Origin: JBFHIJ01 sp041596515
Lineage (GTDB): Bacteria > Bacteroidota > Ignavibacteria > Kapaibacteriales > UBA2268
Reading direction: 5' to 3'
NCBI GenBank assembly: GCA_041596515.1
Contig: JBFHIJ010000005.1
Location: 70,426-134,425, forward strand
DNA length: 64,000 nt
Shown here: one piece after another, positions 37,075-45,740 of the stretch
How the letters are laid out: each line of letters begins with the position of its first letter
How positions within the stretch are numbered: position 1 is the first letter of the stretch
Notes under the pieces: generated by a model
What the model saw: only the letters and a program-made list of their open reading frames with translations
Database searches by the model: none
What the model was told of the DNA's origin: nothing
Translations under genes and position numbers: made by a program

Positions 37075-37644
37075 TTATCTGTATTTTGTCAATTCTTTCA
37101 TATAAGGTGCAAGTATTTCGCGCATCTTCTTTTTTGCTCTAAATATTTTTACTTTAACAGTATCAATATTTGTATTCATGATTTCAGCAATTTCGAGATA
37201 AGAAAAGCCGTCGTATTCTCTTAAAACAAAGTACTCTCTGTACTCTTCCGGCATTTGTTTCAGTCCCTTTTTGATTAGACCTAAGAGCTCTTTTTTATCG
37301 GAGGATGATTCATCATCCTGAACGCCCATATAGTCTTCGTAGGATACATCTACATTTTCTTTTCTAACAGCGTTGATACACAAATTTCTGGTAATCCTCA
37401 TCAAAAAGCCGGGAACATTAGTCATTTCTCTATTCTTATCGGCACTTTGGTGAAACTTCAAAAATGCTTCTTGAAAAATATCATTAGCTTCGTCCTTATC
37501 TCCCATAAATCTAAGGCAGTAAGAATATACCTTTCCTGATAGCCTTGCGTATAACTCAGCAAAAGCAAATTCTGCTGTTTTTCTATCATCGCAGAGCATA
37601 TAGTATAATTGGGCATCACTATATTCTTCAGTTTTTTTTTGCAT
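37075..37644 (-). CDS. ECF-type RNA polymerase sigma factor
   Basis: This 189-residue sigma-70-family factor has region 2 (FAFAELYARLSGKVYSYC, DEANDIFQEAFLKFHQS) and region 4 with its helix-turn-helix (MPEEYREYFVLREYDGFSY, then IAEIMNTNIDTVKVKIFRAK). It is followed immediately by the anti-sigma fusion gene, a standard regulatory pair. Its target promoters and the subfamily are not evident. Confidence 0.93.
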   Translation of the reverse strand: MQKKTEEYSDAQLYYMLCDDRKTAEFAFAELYARLSGKVYSYCLRFMGDKDEANDIFQEAFLKFHQSADKNREMTNVPGFLMRITRNLCINAVRKENVDVSYEDYMGVQDDESSSDKKELLGLIKKGLKQMPEEYREYFVLREYDGFSYLEIAEIMNTNIDTVKVKIFRAKKKMREILAPYMKELTKYR

Positions 37645-37703
37645 CTTGTATATATAACAATAAATGGAAATAAATGTTACACAAGTCTATAAAAAAAAGC
37701 GAC

Positions 37704-38135
37704 TTATTTGTCGCCTTTTTGATTTTTATCAAAAAATATTATTTCAAAACTACTTATTGGATCTTCAGCGTTGGAGTATACATCAAACTCTACCCGCCTT
37801 GCATCACCATAAAGACCATGTTTATTAATCGATATATATATCTTTCCTGTTTTGCCGGGTTCTATAGTGCCTTGCTGCAGTGTGCCGGAAGAGCAGGAAC
37901 AACTGGCTTCTACTTTCTTGAGTTTTAAAGTAGCATTACCATAATTATGGACAACAACCATAGTGTCAAAAAATTGACCTTCATGTCCGTAGAGTTCTAA
38001 CTTTTTAGGACTAAAATCAATAATTGCTTTTGTCGAATCGCAAGGTACACTTTGGCCGTCTATAGCTTGCACCTCATTCTCTGCGAACATAGAGAGGTAA
38101 GCTATCAAAGGAATTATCAATATTATGTATTTCAT
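37704..38135 (-). CDS. DUF1573-type secreted protein
   Basis: This 143-residue exported protein has a signal peptide at about 1-20 (MKYIILIIPLIAYLSMFA). The mature part is an Ig-like DUF1573 domain: FSPKKLELYGHEGQ, VHNYGNATLKLKKVEASCSC and TIEPGKTGKI. The paired cysteines in SCSCSSG are the family's usual feature. Start at ATG 38135 lies one base after the dapB stop; a TTG at 38147 inside dapB is the alternative. It belongs to the lolD-dapB transcription unit. Function of the family is unknown. Confidence 0.8.
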   Translation of the reverse strand: MKYIILIIPLIAYLSMFAENEVQAIDGQSVPCDSTKAIIDFSPKKLELYGHEGQFFDTMVVVHNYGNATLKLKKVEASCSCSSGTLQQGTIEPGKTGKIYISINKHGLYGDARRVEFDVYSNAEDPISSFEIIFFDKNQKGDK

Positions 38136-38136
38136 T

Positions 38137-38871
38137 TTAAGAGCCAATTAAGTCATCAAATACATCTGCAAACGAATAAAATCCTTTTTTCTCTGATATC
38201 CATTTCGCAGCCATCAACGCACCTTTTGCAAAACCAGTTCTGTTTTTAGCACGGTGAGTTAACTCTATAGCGTCAGCATCCGAGTCAAAATACACAGTAT
38301 GCGTTCCTGCGACACTGCCGATTCTGGACGAAGTAACATGAAGTTGTTCTCTATCTATTTTCTCATGACAAGTCTCTTTTTCTATACTTGTTTTTCTCTC
38401 AATGTTGTCCATTAGTATATTTGCAATCGCTATAGCAGACCCACTAGGGCTATCTTTCTTGAGTTTATGATGGATTTCATGTACTCCTATATCGTAGTCA
38501 TTTAAGCTATTAATCAGTTGACCTGAATTTTCCAATAGCTTATAAAACGCCTGCATACCTAAAGAGAAGTTAGAGCCCCATACGCAAGAGCCATTTGCAG
38601 CTTCAGTGTCTGCCTTGAATCTATCTATTTTGTCATACCACCCTGTGGTGCCTATCACAATACTTTTTCCTAACGAAAGGATTTTATGTAGATTATCTTC
38701 GATGGCTCTGTGAGTAGTAAAGTCAATAGCAACATCGAAATCAATTTTATCCAACTCATCCAAATTGTCGGACAAATCAAATTTAGCCACGATTTCTACA
38801 CCCATTTCATTGGCAAGGGAGGCAATCATCTTGCCCATCTGTCCGTAACCAAGTAATACAACTTTAGTCAT
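38137..38871 (-). CDS. dapB: 4-hydroxy-tetrahydrodipicolinate reductase
   Basis: This enzyme follows DapA in diaminopimelate/lysine synthesis, using NAD(P)H. The 244 residues begin with the nucleotide-binding LLGYGQMGKMI, followed by VAIDFTTH, VIGTTGW, SNFSLGMQAF and the catalytic block EIHHKLKKDSPSG. It starts three bases after lolD and ends one base before the DUF1573 gene. That points to a three-gene unit of otherwise unrelated functions. Confidence 0.95.
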   Translation of the reverse strand: MTKVVLLGYGQMGKMIASLANEMGVEIVAKFDLSDNLDELDKIDFDVAIDFTTHRAIEDNLHKILSLGKSIVIGTTGWYDKIDRFKADTEAANGSCVWGSNFSLGMQAFYKLLENSGQLINSLNDYDIGVHEIHHKLKKDSPSGSAIAIANILMDNIERKTSIEKETCHEKIDREQLHVTSSRIGSVAGTHTVYFDSDADAIELTHRAKNRTGFAKGALMAAKWISEKKGFYSFADVFDDLIGS

Positions 38872-38874
38872 AAC

Positions 38875-39567
38875 TTATTCCTTAATAAATCCATCTTCAA
38901 TAGTAATAATTCTATCCGCTGCATTTGCTATCTCTTTTGAGTGGGTAGCGGTAACTACAGTTATATTGTACTCTTTTTTAATATTACTGATTAACTCAAG
39001 AAAAGCTTCGGAATTTTTAGTATCCAAATTGCCCGTAGGCTCATCGGCAAAAAGAATTTCCGGATCGTTGATTAACGAGCGAGCTATAGCAACTCTCTGC
39101 TGCTCCCCACCGGATAGCTCACTAGGCTTGTGGTCTAATCTGTGGGAGACGCCTACTTTATCTAATAGTTTTTTCGCTTTATCTGTCAACTTAGATTTGC
39201 CTACGCCGGCAATCATTCCGGGAATCATTACATTTTCTAAAGCATTAAATTCCGGCATCAAGTGATGAAACTGGAAGATGAAGCCAATGTATCTATTTCT
39301 TATCGCAGCTATTTTTTCTTTACTTAACTCAGATATATCATAAGAAGACGAGTCTATATTTAAAAGTATTTTGCCTGAGTCGTTTTTTTCAAGCGAGCTG
39401 ATTAGGTAAAGTAACGTACTTTTGCCTGCACCAGATGGTCCGACCAAGGCAAGGTATTCACCTCTGTGAACGTTGAGAGAAATGCCCTTAATCACTTCGG
39501 TAGCTAGCTTCCCATTAGTGTATGACTTATATAAGTCATTAGCTTTTATAATTATATTATTATCCAT
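38875..39567 (-). CDS. lolD: Lipoprotein-releasing-type ABC ATPase
   Basis: This 230-residue ATPase belongs to the LolD/MacB group and should power lipoprotein release from the inner membrane. It has Walker A GPSGAGKST, the Q-loop FQFHHLMPEF (the LolD-typical FQ.HHL..EF), signature LSGGEQQR, Walker B ILFADEPTGNLD and the switch histidine in VTATHSKE. The permease partner (LolC/E) is not in the window. It is first in the unit with dapB and the DUF1573 gene, after a terminator behind pheS. Confidence 0.88.
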   Translation of the reverse strand: MDNNIIIKANDLYKSYTNGKLATEVIKGISLNVHRGEYLALVGPSGAGKSTLLYLISSLEKNDSGKILLNIDSSSYDISELSKEKIAAIRNRYIGFIFQFHHLMPEFNALENVMIPGMIAGVGKSKLTDKAKKLLDKVGVSHRLDHKPSELSGGEQQRVAIARSLINDPEILFADEPTGNLDTKNSEAFLELISNIKKEYNITVVTATHSKEIANAADRIITIEDGFIKE

Positions 39568-39577
39568 ACTGCTAATA

Positions 39578-39614
39578 TAAAAAAAACCGTGGGAATAGCT
39601 CTCACGGTTTTTTA
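39578..39614. terminator. Terminator after pheS
   Basis: AAACCGTG (39584-39591) pairs with CACGGTTT (39603-39610). A long T-run follows in the pheS direction. It separates the translation operon from lolD. Confidence 0.9.
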
Positions 39615-39642
39615 TAAAACATCTATATTGTTCGTTTTAAAT

Positions 39643-40656
39643 TTAGAATTGATTTAAAACTCTAATATCATTTTCGTAAAGAAGTCTTATATCATCAATG
39701 CCAGTTCGGAGCATTGCCACTCTTTCGATACCAAATCCAAAAGCATAACCTGTAAACTCTTCAGGATCAATATTTCCAGATTTCAGTACGTTAGGATGAA
39801 CCATCCCACAGCCGGCAATTTCTAACCAACCGGTACCTTTACAAATTTTGCAGCCTTCTCCTCCACACAAGAAACAAGTGATATCCATTTCGGCACTTGG
39901 CTCTGTGAAAGGGAAGAAAGAAGGGCGGAATCTAAACTTAGAGTTTTCGCCATACATCTTCTTAGCAAAAATCATCATAGTGCCTTTCAGCTCAGCAAAG
40001 GATACATTTTTATCAATATAAAGCCCTTCGATTTGATGAAACTCAGCAAGAGAGCGAGCATTGATAGCTTCGTTTCTGTATACTCTTCCCGGCATTATAG
40101 ATCGAATGGGAGGCTCTTGGCCTTGCATTACTCTGATTTGCACAGGAGAAGTGTGAGTGCGAAGAAGCAAATCTTTGTCAGATTTGACAAAGAAAGTATC
40201 TTGCATATCACGAGCAGGATGATCAGGAGGGAAATTAAGAGCATCAAAATTGTGATAGTCATCTTCAATTTCCGGCCCTTCCGCTACAGCGAAGCCCATA
40301 TCCGTGAAAATAGATACCATTTCATCCATAATTTGAAGGACAGGATGGTAAGTACCTCTATTTGAAGATCTTCCCGGTAGAGAAAGGTCTAAATCGGGAG
40401 ATTTATCATTATCTTCGGAAAAATTAGCTAAAATAGATTCATAAGTCGATTCGGCAAAACTCTTCAAAATATTAAGTTCTTTGCCGACAACAGGCTTTAA
40501 ATCTTTGGGAACATCTTTCATTTTAAGCAAAAGTTGCTGCAGATGACCTTTTTTAACTAAAAACTCAAGCCGGAATTGCGTAAGCTCTTCCGGCGTAGAG
40601 ATATTCTGAAGCTTTTCTTCAATTTTATTCTTTAGGGATCTTATTTCTTCAATCAT
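39643..40656 (-). CDS. pheS: Phenylalanine--tRNA ligase alpha subunit
   Basis: This is the catalytic subunit of the class II PheRS heterotetramer. The 337 residues start with the coiled tRNA-binding arm (IEEIRSLKNKIEEKL). They then carry motif 2 (GRVYRNEAINARSLAEFHQ), the cysteine-rich CFLCGGEGCKICKGTGW, and motif 3 (GFGIERVAML). It is last in infC-rpmI-rplT-pheS. The beta subunit gene pheT, which usually follows, is absent and must lie elsewhere. Confidence 0.97.
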   Translation of the reverse strand: MIEEIRSLKNKIEEKLQNISTPEELTQFRLEFLVKKGHLQQLLLKMKDVPKDLKPVVGKELNILKSFAESTYESILANFSEDNDKSPDLDLSLPGRSSNRGTYHPVLQIMDEMVSIFTDMGFAVAEGPEIEDDYHNFDALNFPPDHPARDMQDTFFVKSDKDLLLRTHTSPVQIRVMQGQEPPIRSIMPGRVYRNEAINARSLAEFHQIEGLYIDKNVSFAELKGTMMIFAKKMYGENSKFRFRPSFFPFTEPSAEMDITCFLCGGEGCKICKGTGWLEIAGCGMVHPNVLKSGNIDPEEFTGYAFGFGIERVAMLRTGIDDIRLLYENDIRVLNQF

Positions 40657-40689
40657 GATCCTTATCTTGTTTTTATTGAAAAAAAAGAA

Positions 40690-41037
40690 TTAAGCAACGG
40701 CTTTTTTGCAAATAGCAGCGAAAATTGCAGGTTTGTGCATCGCCAAATCAGCTAAAACTTTACGATTGATAAGGATGTTGTTTTTCTTCAATCCATTAAT
40801 CAAACGAGAGTAAGTAGTGCCATTAATACGAGCAGCAGCATTGATACGAACAATCCAAAGTCTGCGGTATTGGCGTTTTTTTAACTTACGACCAACGTAA
40901 GCATGTTGTAAACCTTTTTCAATGTGATTTTTCGCAACCGTCCAAACATTTTTTCTAGCTCCCCAATAACCTTTGGCGAGTTTTAAAATTCTTCTGCGTC
41001 TACGGTGCGAAGCTACTTTATTGACAGCTCTTGCCAT
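40690..41037 (-). CDS. rplT: Ribosomal protein bL20
   Basis: This large-subunit assembly protein has 115 residues. It opens with the basic extension ARAVNKVASHRRRRRILKL and has the globular part with RRLWIVRINAAAR. It lies 33 bases upstream of pheS in the same operon. In other bacteria L20 represses this operon by binding its own mRNA; whether that happens here is not shown by the sequence. Confidence 0.97.
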   Translation of the reverse strand: MARAVNKVASHRRRRRILKLAKGYWGARKNVWTVAKNHIEKGLQHAYVGRKLKKRQYRRLWIVRINAAARINGTTYSRLINGLKKNNILINRKVLADLAMHKPAIFAAICKKAVA

Positions 41038-41162
41038 TTATACACCTTTGTGTAAATTTAAACAATAAATTTGGCGTGGGGGGAGCTTCACTTAATTTAC
41101 CCCTTTAGCCTTTTTTAGAAAGAAAGCGGAAAAACTTTCAGCAAGTAGGTAAGAAGTTAATC

Positions 41163-41360
41163 TTAACCTTGACCCATAAGTTTTTTTACTCTTGGCTCAT
41201 CCACCTTGCAGACATAAGTAAGCTCTCTAAGACCTCTTTTTCTCTTAGGAGTTTTTTTAGTCAATATGTGGCTTGCATAAGCTTTTGCCCTTTTAAACTT
41301 GCCGCTTCCGGTTAATTTGAACCTTTTTTTAGCGGAGCCGTTAGTCTTCATTTTAGGCAT
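41163..41360 (-). CDS. rpmI: Ribosomal protein bL35
   Basis: This 65-residue protein begins MPKMKTNGSAKKRFKLTGSG, the family signature, and continues KRAKAYASHILTKKTPKRKR. I use the ATG at 41360, preceded by AGGAAAA, instead of the longer frame from 41408 that adds 16 residues foreign to the family. It sits between infC and rplT. Confidence 0.96.
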   Translation of the reverse strand: MPKMKTNGSAKKRFKLTGSGKFKRAKAYASHILTKKTPKRKRGLRELTYVCKVDEPRVKKLMGQG

Positions 41361-41450
41361 GGCTTTTCCTATATGTTTAATATAAAACAAATATCGGTTC
41401 TCGACCAATACGAGAACCGATAATATACAAAAAAGATAAGAAATTTAAAA

Positions 41451-42035
41451 TTAACTTTTCTTAGACTTAAGTGGAGCAAGAATAACAGATAAGTTTCTGC
41501 CTTCGAACTTTATGTTGACATCCACCTTAGCCACATCTTTCATTTCTTCCACAAATCTTTTGAGGAGCTCGCGGCCAATTTCTTGGTGCGTAATCTCTCT
41601 ACCTCTAAACAGCACAGAAGCTTTTACTTTATTGCCAGATTCAATAAAATCTCTTGCATGCCTTGTTTTGAAATTAAAATCGTGGTCTGCAGTTCTCCAT
41701 TTGAAACGAATTTCTTTCATCTGAGATTGCTGCTGGTTCTTTCTCTGTTGCTTTTCTTTTTTCTGTATTTCATACAGAAACTTACCATAATCAATGATTT
41801 TGCAAACAGGAGGTTTAGCTTTTGGTGCAATTTCAACCAAATCTAATTCGGCTTCTTCTGCCATAAACAAAGCTTTCTTTGAATCCATGATGCCAAGCAT
41901 TTCGCCTTCATCATCAATCAAACGTACTTCTTTTTCTCGTATTTCATCATTAGTACGGTGTTTTTTCTGAGTTGGTAAAACTCTTCTTCCCCTATTTCCA
42001 GGGGCAAAATGCGCAAGTAATAAAATCGGCTTCAA
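41451..42035 (-). CDS. infC: Translation initiation factor IF-3
   Basis: IF-3 prevents premature subunit joining and checks start codons. The sequence NDEIREKEVRLIDDEGEMLG opens the N-domain, and the linker and C-domain follow (QMKEIRFKWRTADHDFNFKT, VKASVLFRGREI). The start is uncertain: TTG at 42035 follows GAAGGGATTAC and gives 194 residues with a 27-residue lead before the conserved start. Rare start codons are usual for infC and underlie its autoregulation elsewhere. It is first in the operon and divergent from lysS. Confidence 0.94.
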   Translation of the reverse strand: MKPILLLAHFAPGNRGRRVLPTQKKHRTNDEIREKEVRLIDDEGEMLGIMDSKKALFMAEEAELDLVEIAPKAKPPVCKIIDYGKFLYEIQKKEKQQRKNQQQSQMKEIRFKWRTADHDFNFKTRHARDFIESGNKVKASVLFRGREITHQEIGRELLKRFVEEMKDVAKVDVNIKFEGRNLSVILAPLKSKKS

Positions 42036-42162
42036 GTAATCCCTTCTCGTTAATTTATAATACTAGAAAAATATGCGACATATATTATACTGGAATATTT
42101 ACAAATATATAACAATATATACCAAAAATGCAAATTATTATAGAAGTCTTCTAAAAATTCCC

Positions 42163-42170
42163 TAAATTTG
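42163..42170 (+). promoter_or_regulatory. Possible -7 element of lysS
   Basis: TAAATTTG fits the TAnnTTTG consensus exactly, 44 bases before the lysS ATG; the -33 TTG is not clear. A TATAAT immediately before the ATG (42208-42213) is too close to serve this start. Confidence 0.35.
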
Positions 42171-42213
42171 CCTTATTTCGTTTTACAAATTTACGAATTA
42201 TTATTGGTATAAT

Positions 42214-43746
42214 ATGTCAGAGATTCAAAGAAACGACCAAGAGCTTCGAAGATTAGAAGAATTACAGCTTTTGGAGGAAGCCGGAATTAACGCTTATCCT
42301 TATAGCTTTGATCAAACTCACAGAGCTGATGCTATCTTAGCTGATTTTAATGATGAAAAACCTGAAGAAATGGATAATGTAGCCGTTGCAGGTCGTATCA
42401 TGGCTATGAGAATCATGGGAAAAGCTACTTTCCTTCACATTCTTGACCAGAGCGGTAGAGTTCAAATTTACCTTAAACGTGACGAACTTCCTGATTTTTA
42501 CCAGCATATCAAGAAACTTGATATTGGCGATATCATCGGTGTGTCAGGCTATGTGTTCCGCACTAAGAAAGGTGAGATTTCTATTCATGCTTCTGATGCC
42601 AAGTTACTTACTAAATCTTTGAAGCCTCTTCCTATCGCTAAGGTAGAGAAAGACGAAAATGGCAATGAAATAGTTCATGATGCTTTCGCAGATAAAGAAC
42701 TTAGATATAGAAAAAGATATATTGATTTGATTGTTAACTCTCAAATTAGAGATACTTTTATCAAACGCTCTAAGATTATTTCATACATGAGAAGATTTTT
42801 TGATGAAAGAGGATACCTAGAAGTAGAAACTCCTGTTTTGCAGCCTATTTATGGTGGTGCTTCTGCCCGCCCGTTTATTACTCATCATAATTCTTTGGAT
42901 ATTCCTCTGTATCTTCGTATAGCTACTGAGTTATATTTAAAACGTTTGATTGTAGGCGGATTTGAAGGAGTTTATGAAATTAGTAAAAACTTCCGTAATG
43001 AAGGTATGGACAAAACTCATAATCCTGAGTTTACCCTAATGGAACTATACGTTGCTTATAAAGACTATAACTGGTTGATGGATCTCACGGAAGAGCTTTA
43101 CAGAGGCACTGCAGAAACTGTGCTTGGCACGACTACTGTTACTTTTGATGGCAAAGAGTTTGATCTTTCAAAACCTTTCCGCAGAGCGAAAATGTTTGAC
43201 CTCTTCAAAGAATACACAGGTATGGATTTGAAAGGAAAAAACAAAGAAGAACTTAGAAGTGCTGCTAAAGAGCTTGGAGTAGAAATAGACGAAACTTTCT
43301 CTGAAATGAAAATATTGGATGAAATATTTGGAGAAAAAGTAGAGGAACATTTGATTCATCCTACTTTTGTTACTGATTATCCAATTGAAATGTCGCCTCT
43401 AACTAAAAAGCATAGAGACGAAGAGGGATTAGTTGAAAGGTTCGAGCTCTTTATCAATGGTTCCGAGTATGCTAACGCCTACTCAGAGCTTAATGATCCT
43501 CGTGATCAGAGAGCAAGACTGGAAGAGCAAGCCCTAAACAGAGCTGCCGGCGACGAAGAGGCTATGATTGTGGACGAAGACTTCTTGCAGGCTATCGAAA
43601 TAGGCATGCCTCCAACTGCAGGTATCGGTATTGGTATAGATCGCCTTGTGATGTTTATGACGAATAATACTTCAATCAGAGACGTCCTTTTCTTTCCTCA
43701 GATGAAACCTGAGAAACTTAAGAAAGAAGATAAAACTGAAGAATAG
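42214..43746 (+). CDS. lysS: Lysine--tRNA ligase, class II
   Basis: This is a cytosolic class IIb synthetase of 510 residues. An N-terminal OB-fold anticodon domain (AVAGRIMAMRIMGKATFLHI) precedes the catalytic domain. That domain has motif 1 (FFDERGYLEVETPVLQ), motif 2 (NFRNEGMDKTHNPEFT) and motif 3 (GIGIGIDRLVMF). The ATG at 42214 lacks a clear Shine-Dalgarno, as is common in Bacteroidota. It is monocistronic with its own terminator. Confidence 0.97.
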   Translation: MSEIQRNDQELRRLEELQLLEEAGINAYPYSFDQTHRADAILADFNDEKPEEMDNVAVAGRIMAMRIMGKATFLHILDQSGRVQIYLKRDELPDFYQHIKKLDIGDIIGVSGYVFRTKKGEISIHASDAKLLTKSLKPLPIAKVEKDENGNEIVHDAFADKELRYRKRYIDLIVNSQIRDTFIKRSKIISYMRRFFDERGYLEVETPVLQPIYGGASARPFITHHNSLDIPLYLRIATELYLKRLIVGGFEGVYEISKNFRNEGMDKTHNPEFTLMELYVAYKDYNWLMDLTEELYRGTAETVLGTTTVTFDGKEFDLSKPFRRAKMFDLFKEYTGMDLKGKNKEELRSAAKELGVEIDETFSEMKILDEIFGEKVEEHLIHPTFVTDYPIEMSPLTKKHRDEEGLVERFELFINGSEYANAYSELNDPRDQRARLEEQALNRAAGDEEAMIVDEDFLQAIEIGMPPTAGIGIGIDRLVMFMTNNTSIRDVLFFPQMKPEKLKKEDKTEE

Positions 43747-43765
43747 ATAATGCTGAATAGAATTA

Positions 43766-43806
43766 AAAAAAGAGTTACCTGATTTGGTCGGGTAGCTCTT
43801 TTTTAA
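43766..43806. terminator. Terminator between lysS and the amidotransferase gene
   Basis: AAAGAGTTACCTGA pairs with TCGGGTAGCTCTTT with mismatches, flanked by A-run and T-run, so it can serve both convergent genes. Confidence 0.85.
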
Positions 43807-43821
43807 AATATATACGATATG

Positions 43822-44595
43822 TTAGTTAAGTTCCAATTCTTTGCCTTTACCTATCTTCCTTCGTGAAGCTCTAGCCTCTTTTTCCATTTTAGATAGTACT
43901 TCGAAAAGCAAATCATAGGTCAGGGTTGCATAATTCATATTACTGCGAATATCTTCTGCAGTTTGAATGTACTCATCCTTAATCAGCATAGCAGAAGATT
44001 TGCCTATAAACTTCTCTATTATATTAGCATTAAGTTCTAAATGGCATTGCATAGCGACAACATTAGTGTTGTAAATTATTATTTGATTTTCGCAAGCAGG
44101 TGAAGATGCGACAACTCTTGCGCCTTCAGGCAAAGTGAAGGATTCGCTGTGCCAGTGAAAAGCAGTGAAAGAATCCGGGAAGTATTTGAATATCTTATTA
44201 TTCCCAAAACCTCTTTTAATATAAACTTGATGCCAACCTATCTCTGGAAGTTTTGCCTTGTAGATTCTAGCTCCTAAAACTTCGGCAATCATCTGACCAC
44301 CTAAACAAAAACCTAATACAGGCTTGTCCGCTCCTATCATTTTACGAATGAAGTTCTTTTCGTGTTTGAGCCAAGGGATAGTACTTTCGTCGTGCACACT
44401 CATGGGGCCTCCCAACACTATAAGCCAATCTATTTCCTCAAAAGCAGGCAATGTCGGGTCAAGTGGAAACTTAGTCACACCGTAATTATGACCTCGCATC
44501 TCTAACCAATCAATTATGTTACGTGGTATATCAGACTTCACATGTTGAAAAATGTGAATATTTAACCTCTTCTTTTTAGCAATCATTTCTCTCAA
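43822..44595 (-). CDS. Class I glutamine amidotransferase-like protein
   Basis: This 257-residue protein resembles stand-alone GMP-synthase-type amidotransferases. The nucleophile is C97 in GFCLGGQ, and the His-Glu dyad lies in QCHLE; IVLGGPMSVHDE is the oxyanion-strand region. All three catalytic residues are present. It overlaps the upstream secreted-protein gene by four bases (ATGA). Its amination or hydrolysis substrate is unknown. Confidence 0.82.
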   Translation of the reverse strand: MREMIAKKKRLNIHIFQHVKSDIPRNIIDWLEMRGHNYGVTKFPLDPTLPAFEEIDWLIVLGGPMSVHDESTIPWLKHEKNFIRKMIGADKPVLGFCLGGQMIAEVLGARIYKAKLPEIGWHQVYIKRGFGNNKIFKYFPDSFTAFHWHSESFTLPEGARVVASSPACENQIIIYNTNVVAMQCHLELNANIIEKFIGKSSAMLIKDEYIQTAEDIRSNMNYATLTYDLLFEVLSKMEKEARASRRKIGKGKELELN

Positions 44596-45152
44596 CCTTT
44601 TTTCAGCAACTCAAATGAATTAATAAATTTTTCGGGGAAGCCGGAATTTAAAATATCATCATCGCCAACTATATCAAATATATAAACTCTATTATCGGTA
44701 TAAAAAATCTTAAGTATACCTGTGACATCTTTTTTAAGAACCAAAGAACTTGTTTTTTGGATGCCAGTGTATTCGACCCCTTTGTTCGCAAAGTTTTTAT
44801 TTGTGATACTATCTTTAAAATAGAAAGTGCTGTCATTATAGTTGACTGCAAAATCCTTCAAGATAAGCTCAACTCTTTCCAAAGGGGTTCTGTTATCTTT
44901 GAAAATCAAACATTTGACTGTAAAATTAATACCCACAGGTAAAAAACTATAGTCATGTGAGTATAATTCTGCATCATATATATTATCTAAGTTTGGGATA
45001 TGCGTTTTAATGGGAGATGAAGGGAAATCTATTTTGTAATTTCCACCGACCGATTCTACAGTATACCACTTCCCGCCATGTTTTTCTTGTGCGTCAAGTC
45101 CTACAAAAAGAAGCAGGATTAGAGAGATATTAAAAATGTAAAAAGATTTCAT
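44592..45152 (-). CDS. Secreted protein of unknown function
   Basis: This 186-residue protein has a signal peptide of about 20 residues (MKSFYIFNISLILLLFVGLDA). The mature part has WYTVESVGGNYKIDFPSSP at its start, a pattern also seen in other small exported beta-rich proteins, and no catalytic motif. It is co-translated with the downstream amidotransferase, but their topology differs, so a shared function is unclear. Confidence 0.65.
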   Translation of the reverse strand: MKSFYIFNISLILLLFVGLDAQEKHGGKWYTVESVGGNYKIDFPSSPIKTHIPNLDNIYDAELYSHDYSFLPVGINFTVKCLIFKDNRTPLERVELILKDFAVNYNDSTFYFKDSITNKNFANKGVEYTGIQKTSSLVLKKDVTGILKIFYTDNRVYIFDIVGDDDILNSGFPEKFINSFELLKKG

Positions 45153-45359
45153 ATTGGTGGCTCCTGTGCGTTAGTTTGTCTGATTATTATAACTCAGAAT
45201 GTATAATTTCTAAAACTTAGAAATCTATAAAGTTAGAACATTTGAAAATTGCATACAAAATACAATAACTAAACTAATAGCAAAAATTAATAACGAGCAA
45301 AAGCAATCCAATAAATATTATGTAATATAAAATTATATTTGCATACATAATAATTAATA

Positions 45360-45596
45360 TTATTCGCCCTTTATTATCTTCATCACAAAAGACGCTCTGT
45401 AGGTGTCGAACTCTTCTATCATTTTCTCTGTGATATAAGGCATTACTACGCTATGTTCGCCTTTTATTTGTGTGCTCATTGGGTTTCGAGTAACCTCAAC
45501 TCCTTCTATAGCTTCTAATTTGGTAATAAATGCTTTTATTGGGGTTTTAAATTCTTCTACTAACGGATAGTAACTTATGTCGACTGCAATTTTCAT
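45360..45596 (-). CDS. Small YkoF/MTH1187-type thiamine-binding-like protein
   Basis: This 78-residue cytosolic protein has the ferredoxin-like pattern of the thiamine-binding YkoF/MTH1187 family: MKIAVDISYYPLVEEFKTPI, then a helix and LEAIEGVEVTRNPMSTQIKG. The length suits a single repeat that dimerises. Thiamine or HMP binding is known for relatives only. It is divergent from the subtilase gene and stands alone. Confidence 0.7.
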   Translation of the reverse strand: MKIAVDISYYPLVEEFKTPIKAFITKLEAIEGVEVTRNPMSTQIKGEHSVVMPYITEKMIEEFDTYRASFVMKIIKGE

Positions 45597-45740
45597 AATA
45601 ATATCTCAAAAAAATTGTTACATTATATTTATAGCTATAATACGTCCAACATAAAGGAAAAGTTGCTATTTTGGAGCTTAATAATTATATTTAATTTGAA
45701 TTTTAGAAATAACTTACAACAAGGAATAGAGAGGTTTAAT

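Noticed and set aside
42208..42213. TATAAT directly before the lysS ATG as a promoter
   Set aside because: Transcription would begin inside the coding sequence and no later start codon suits the conserved N-terminus; a TAAATTTG at 42163 is better placed.
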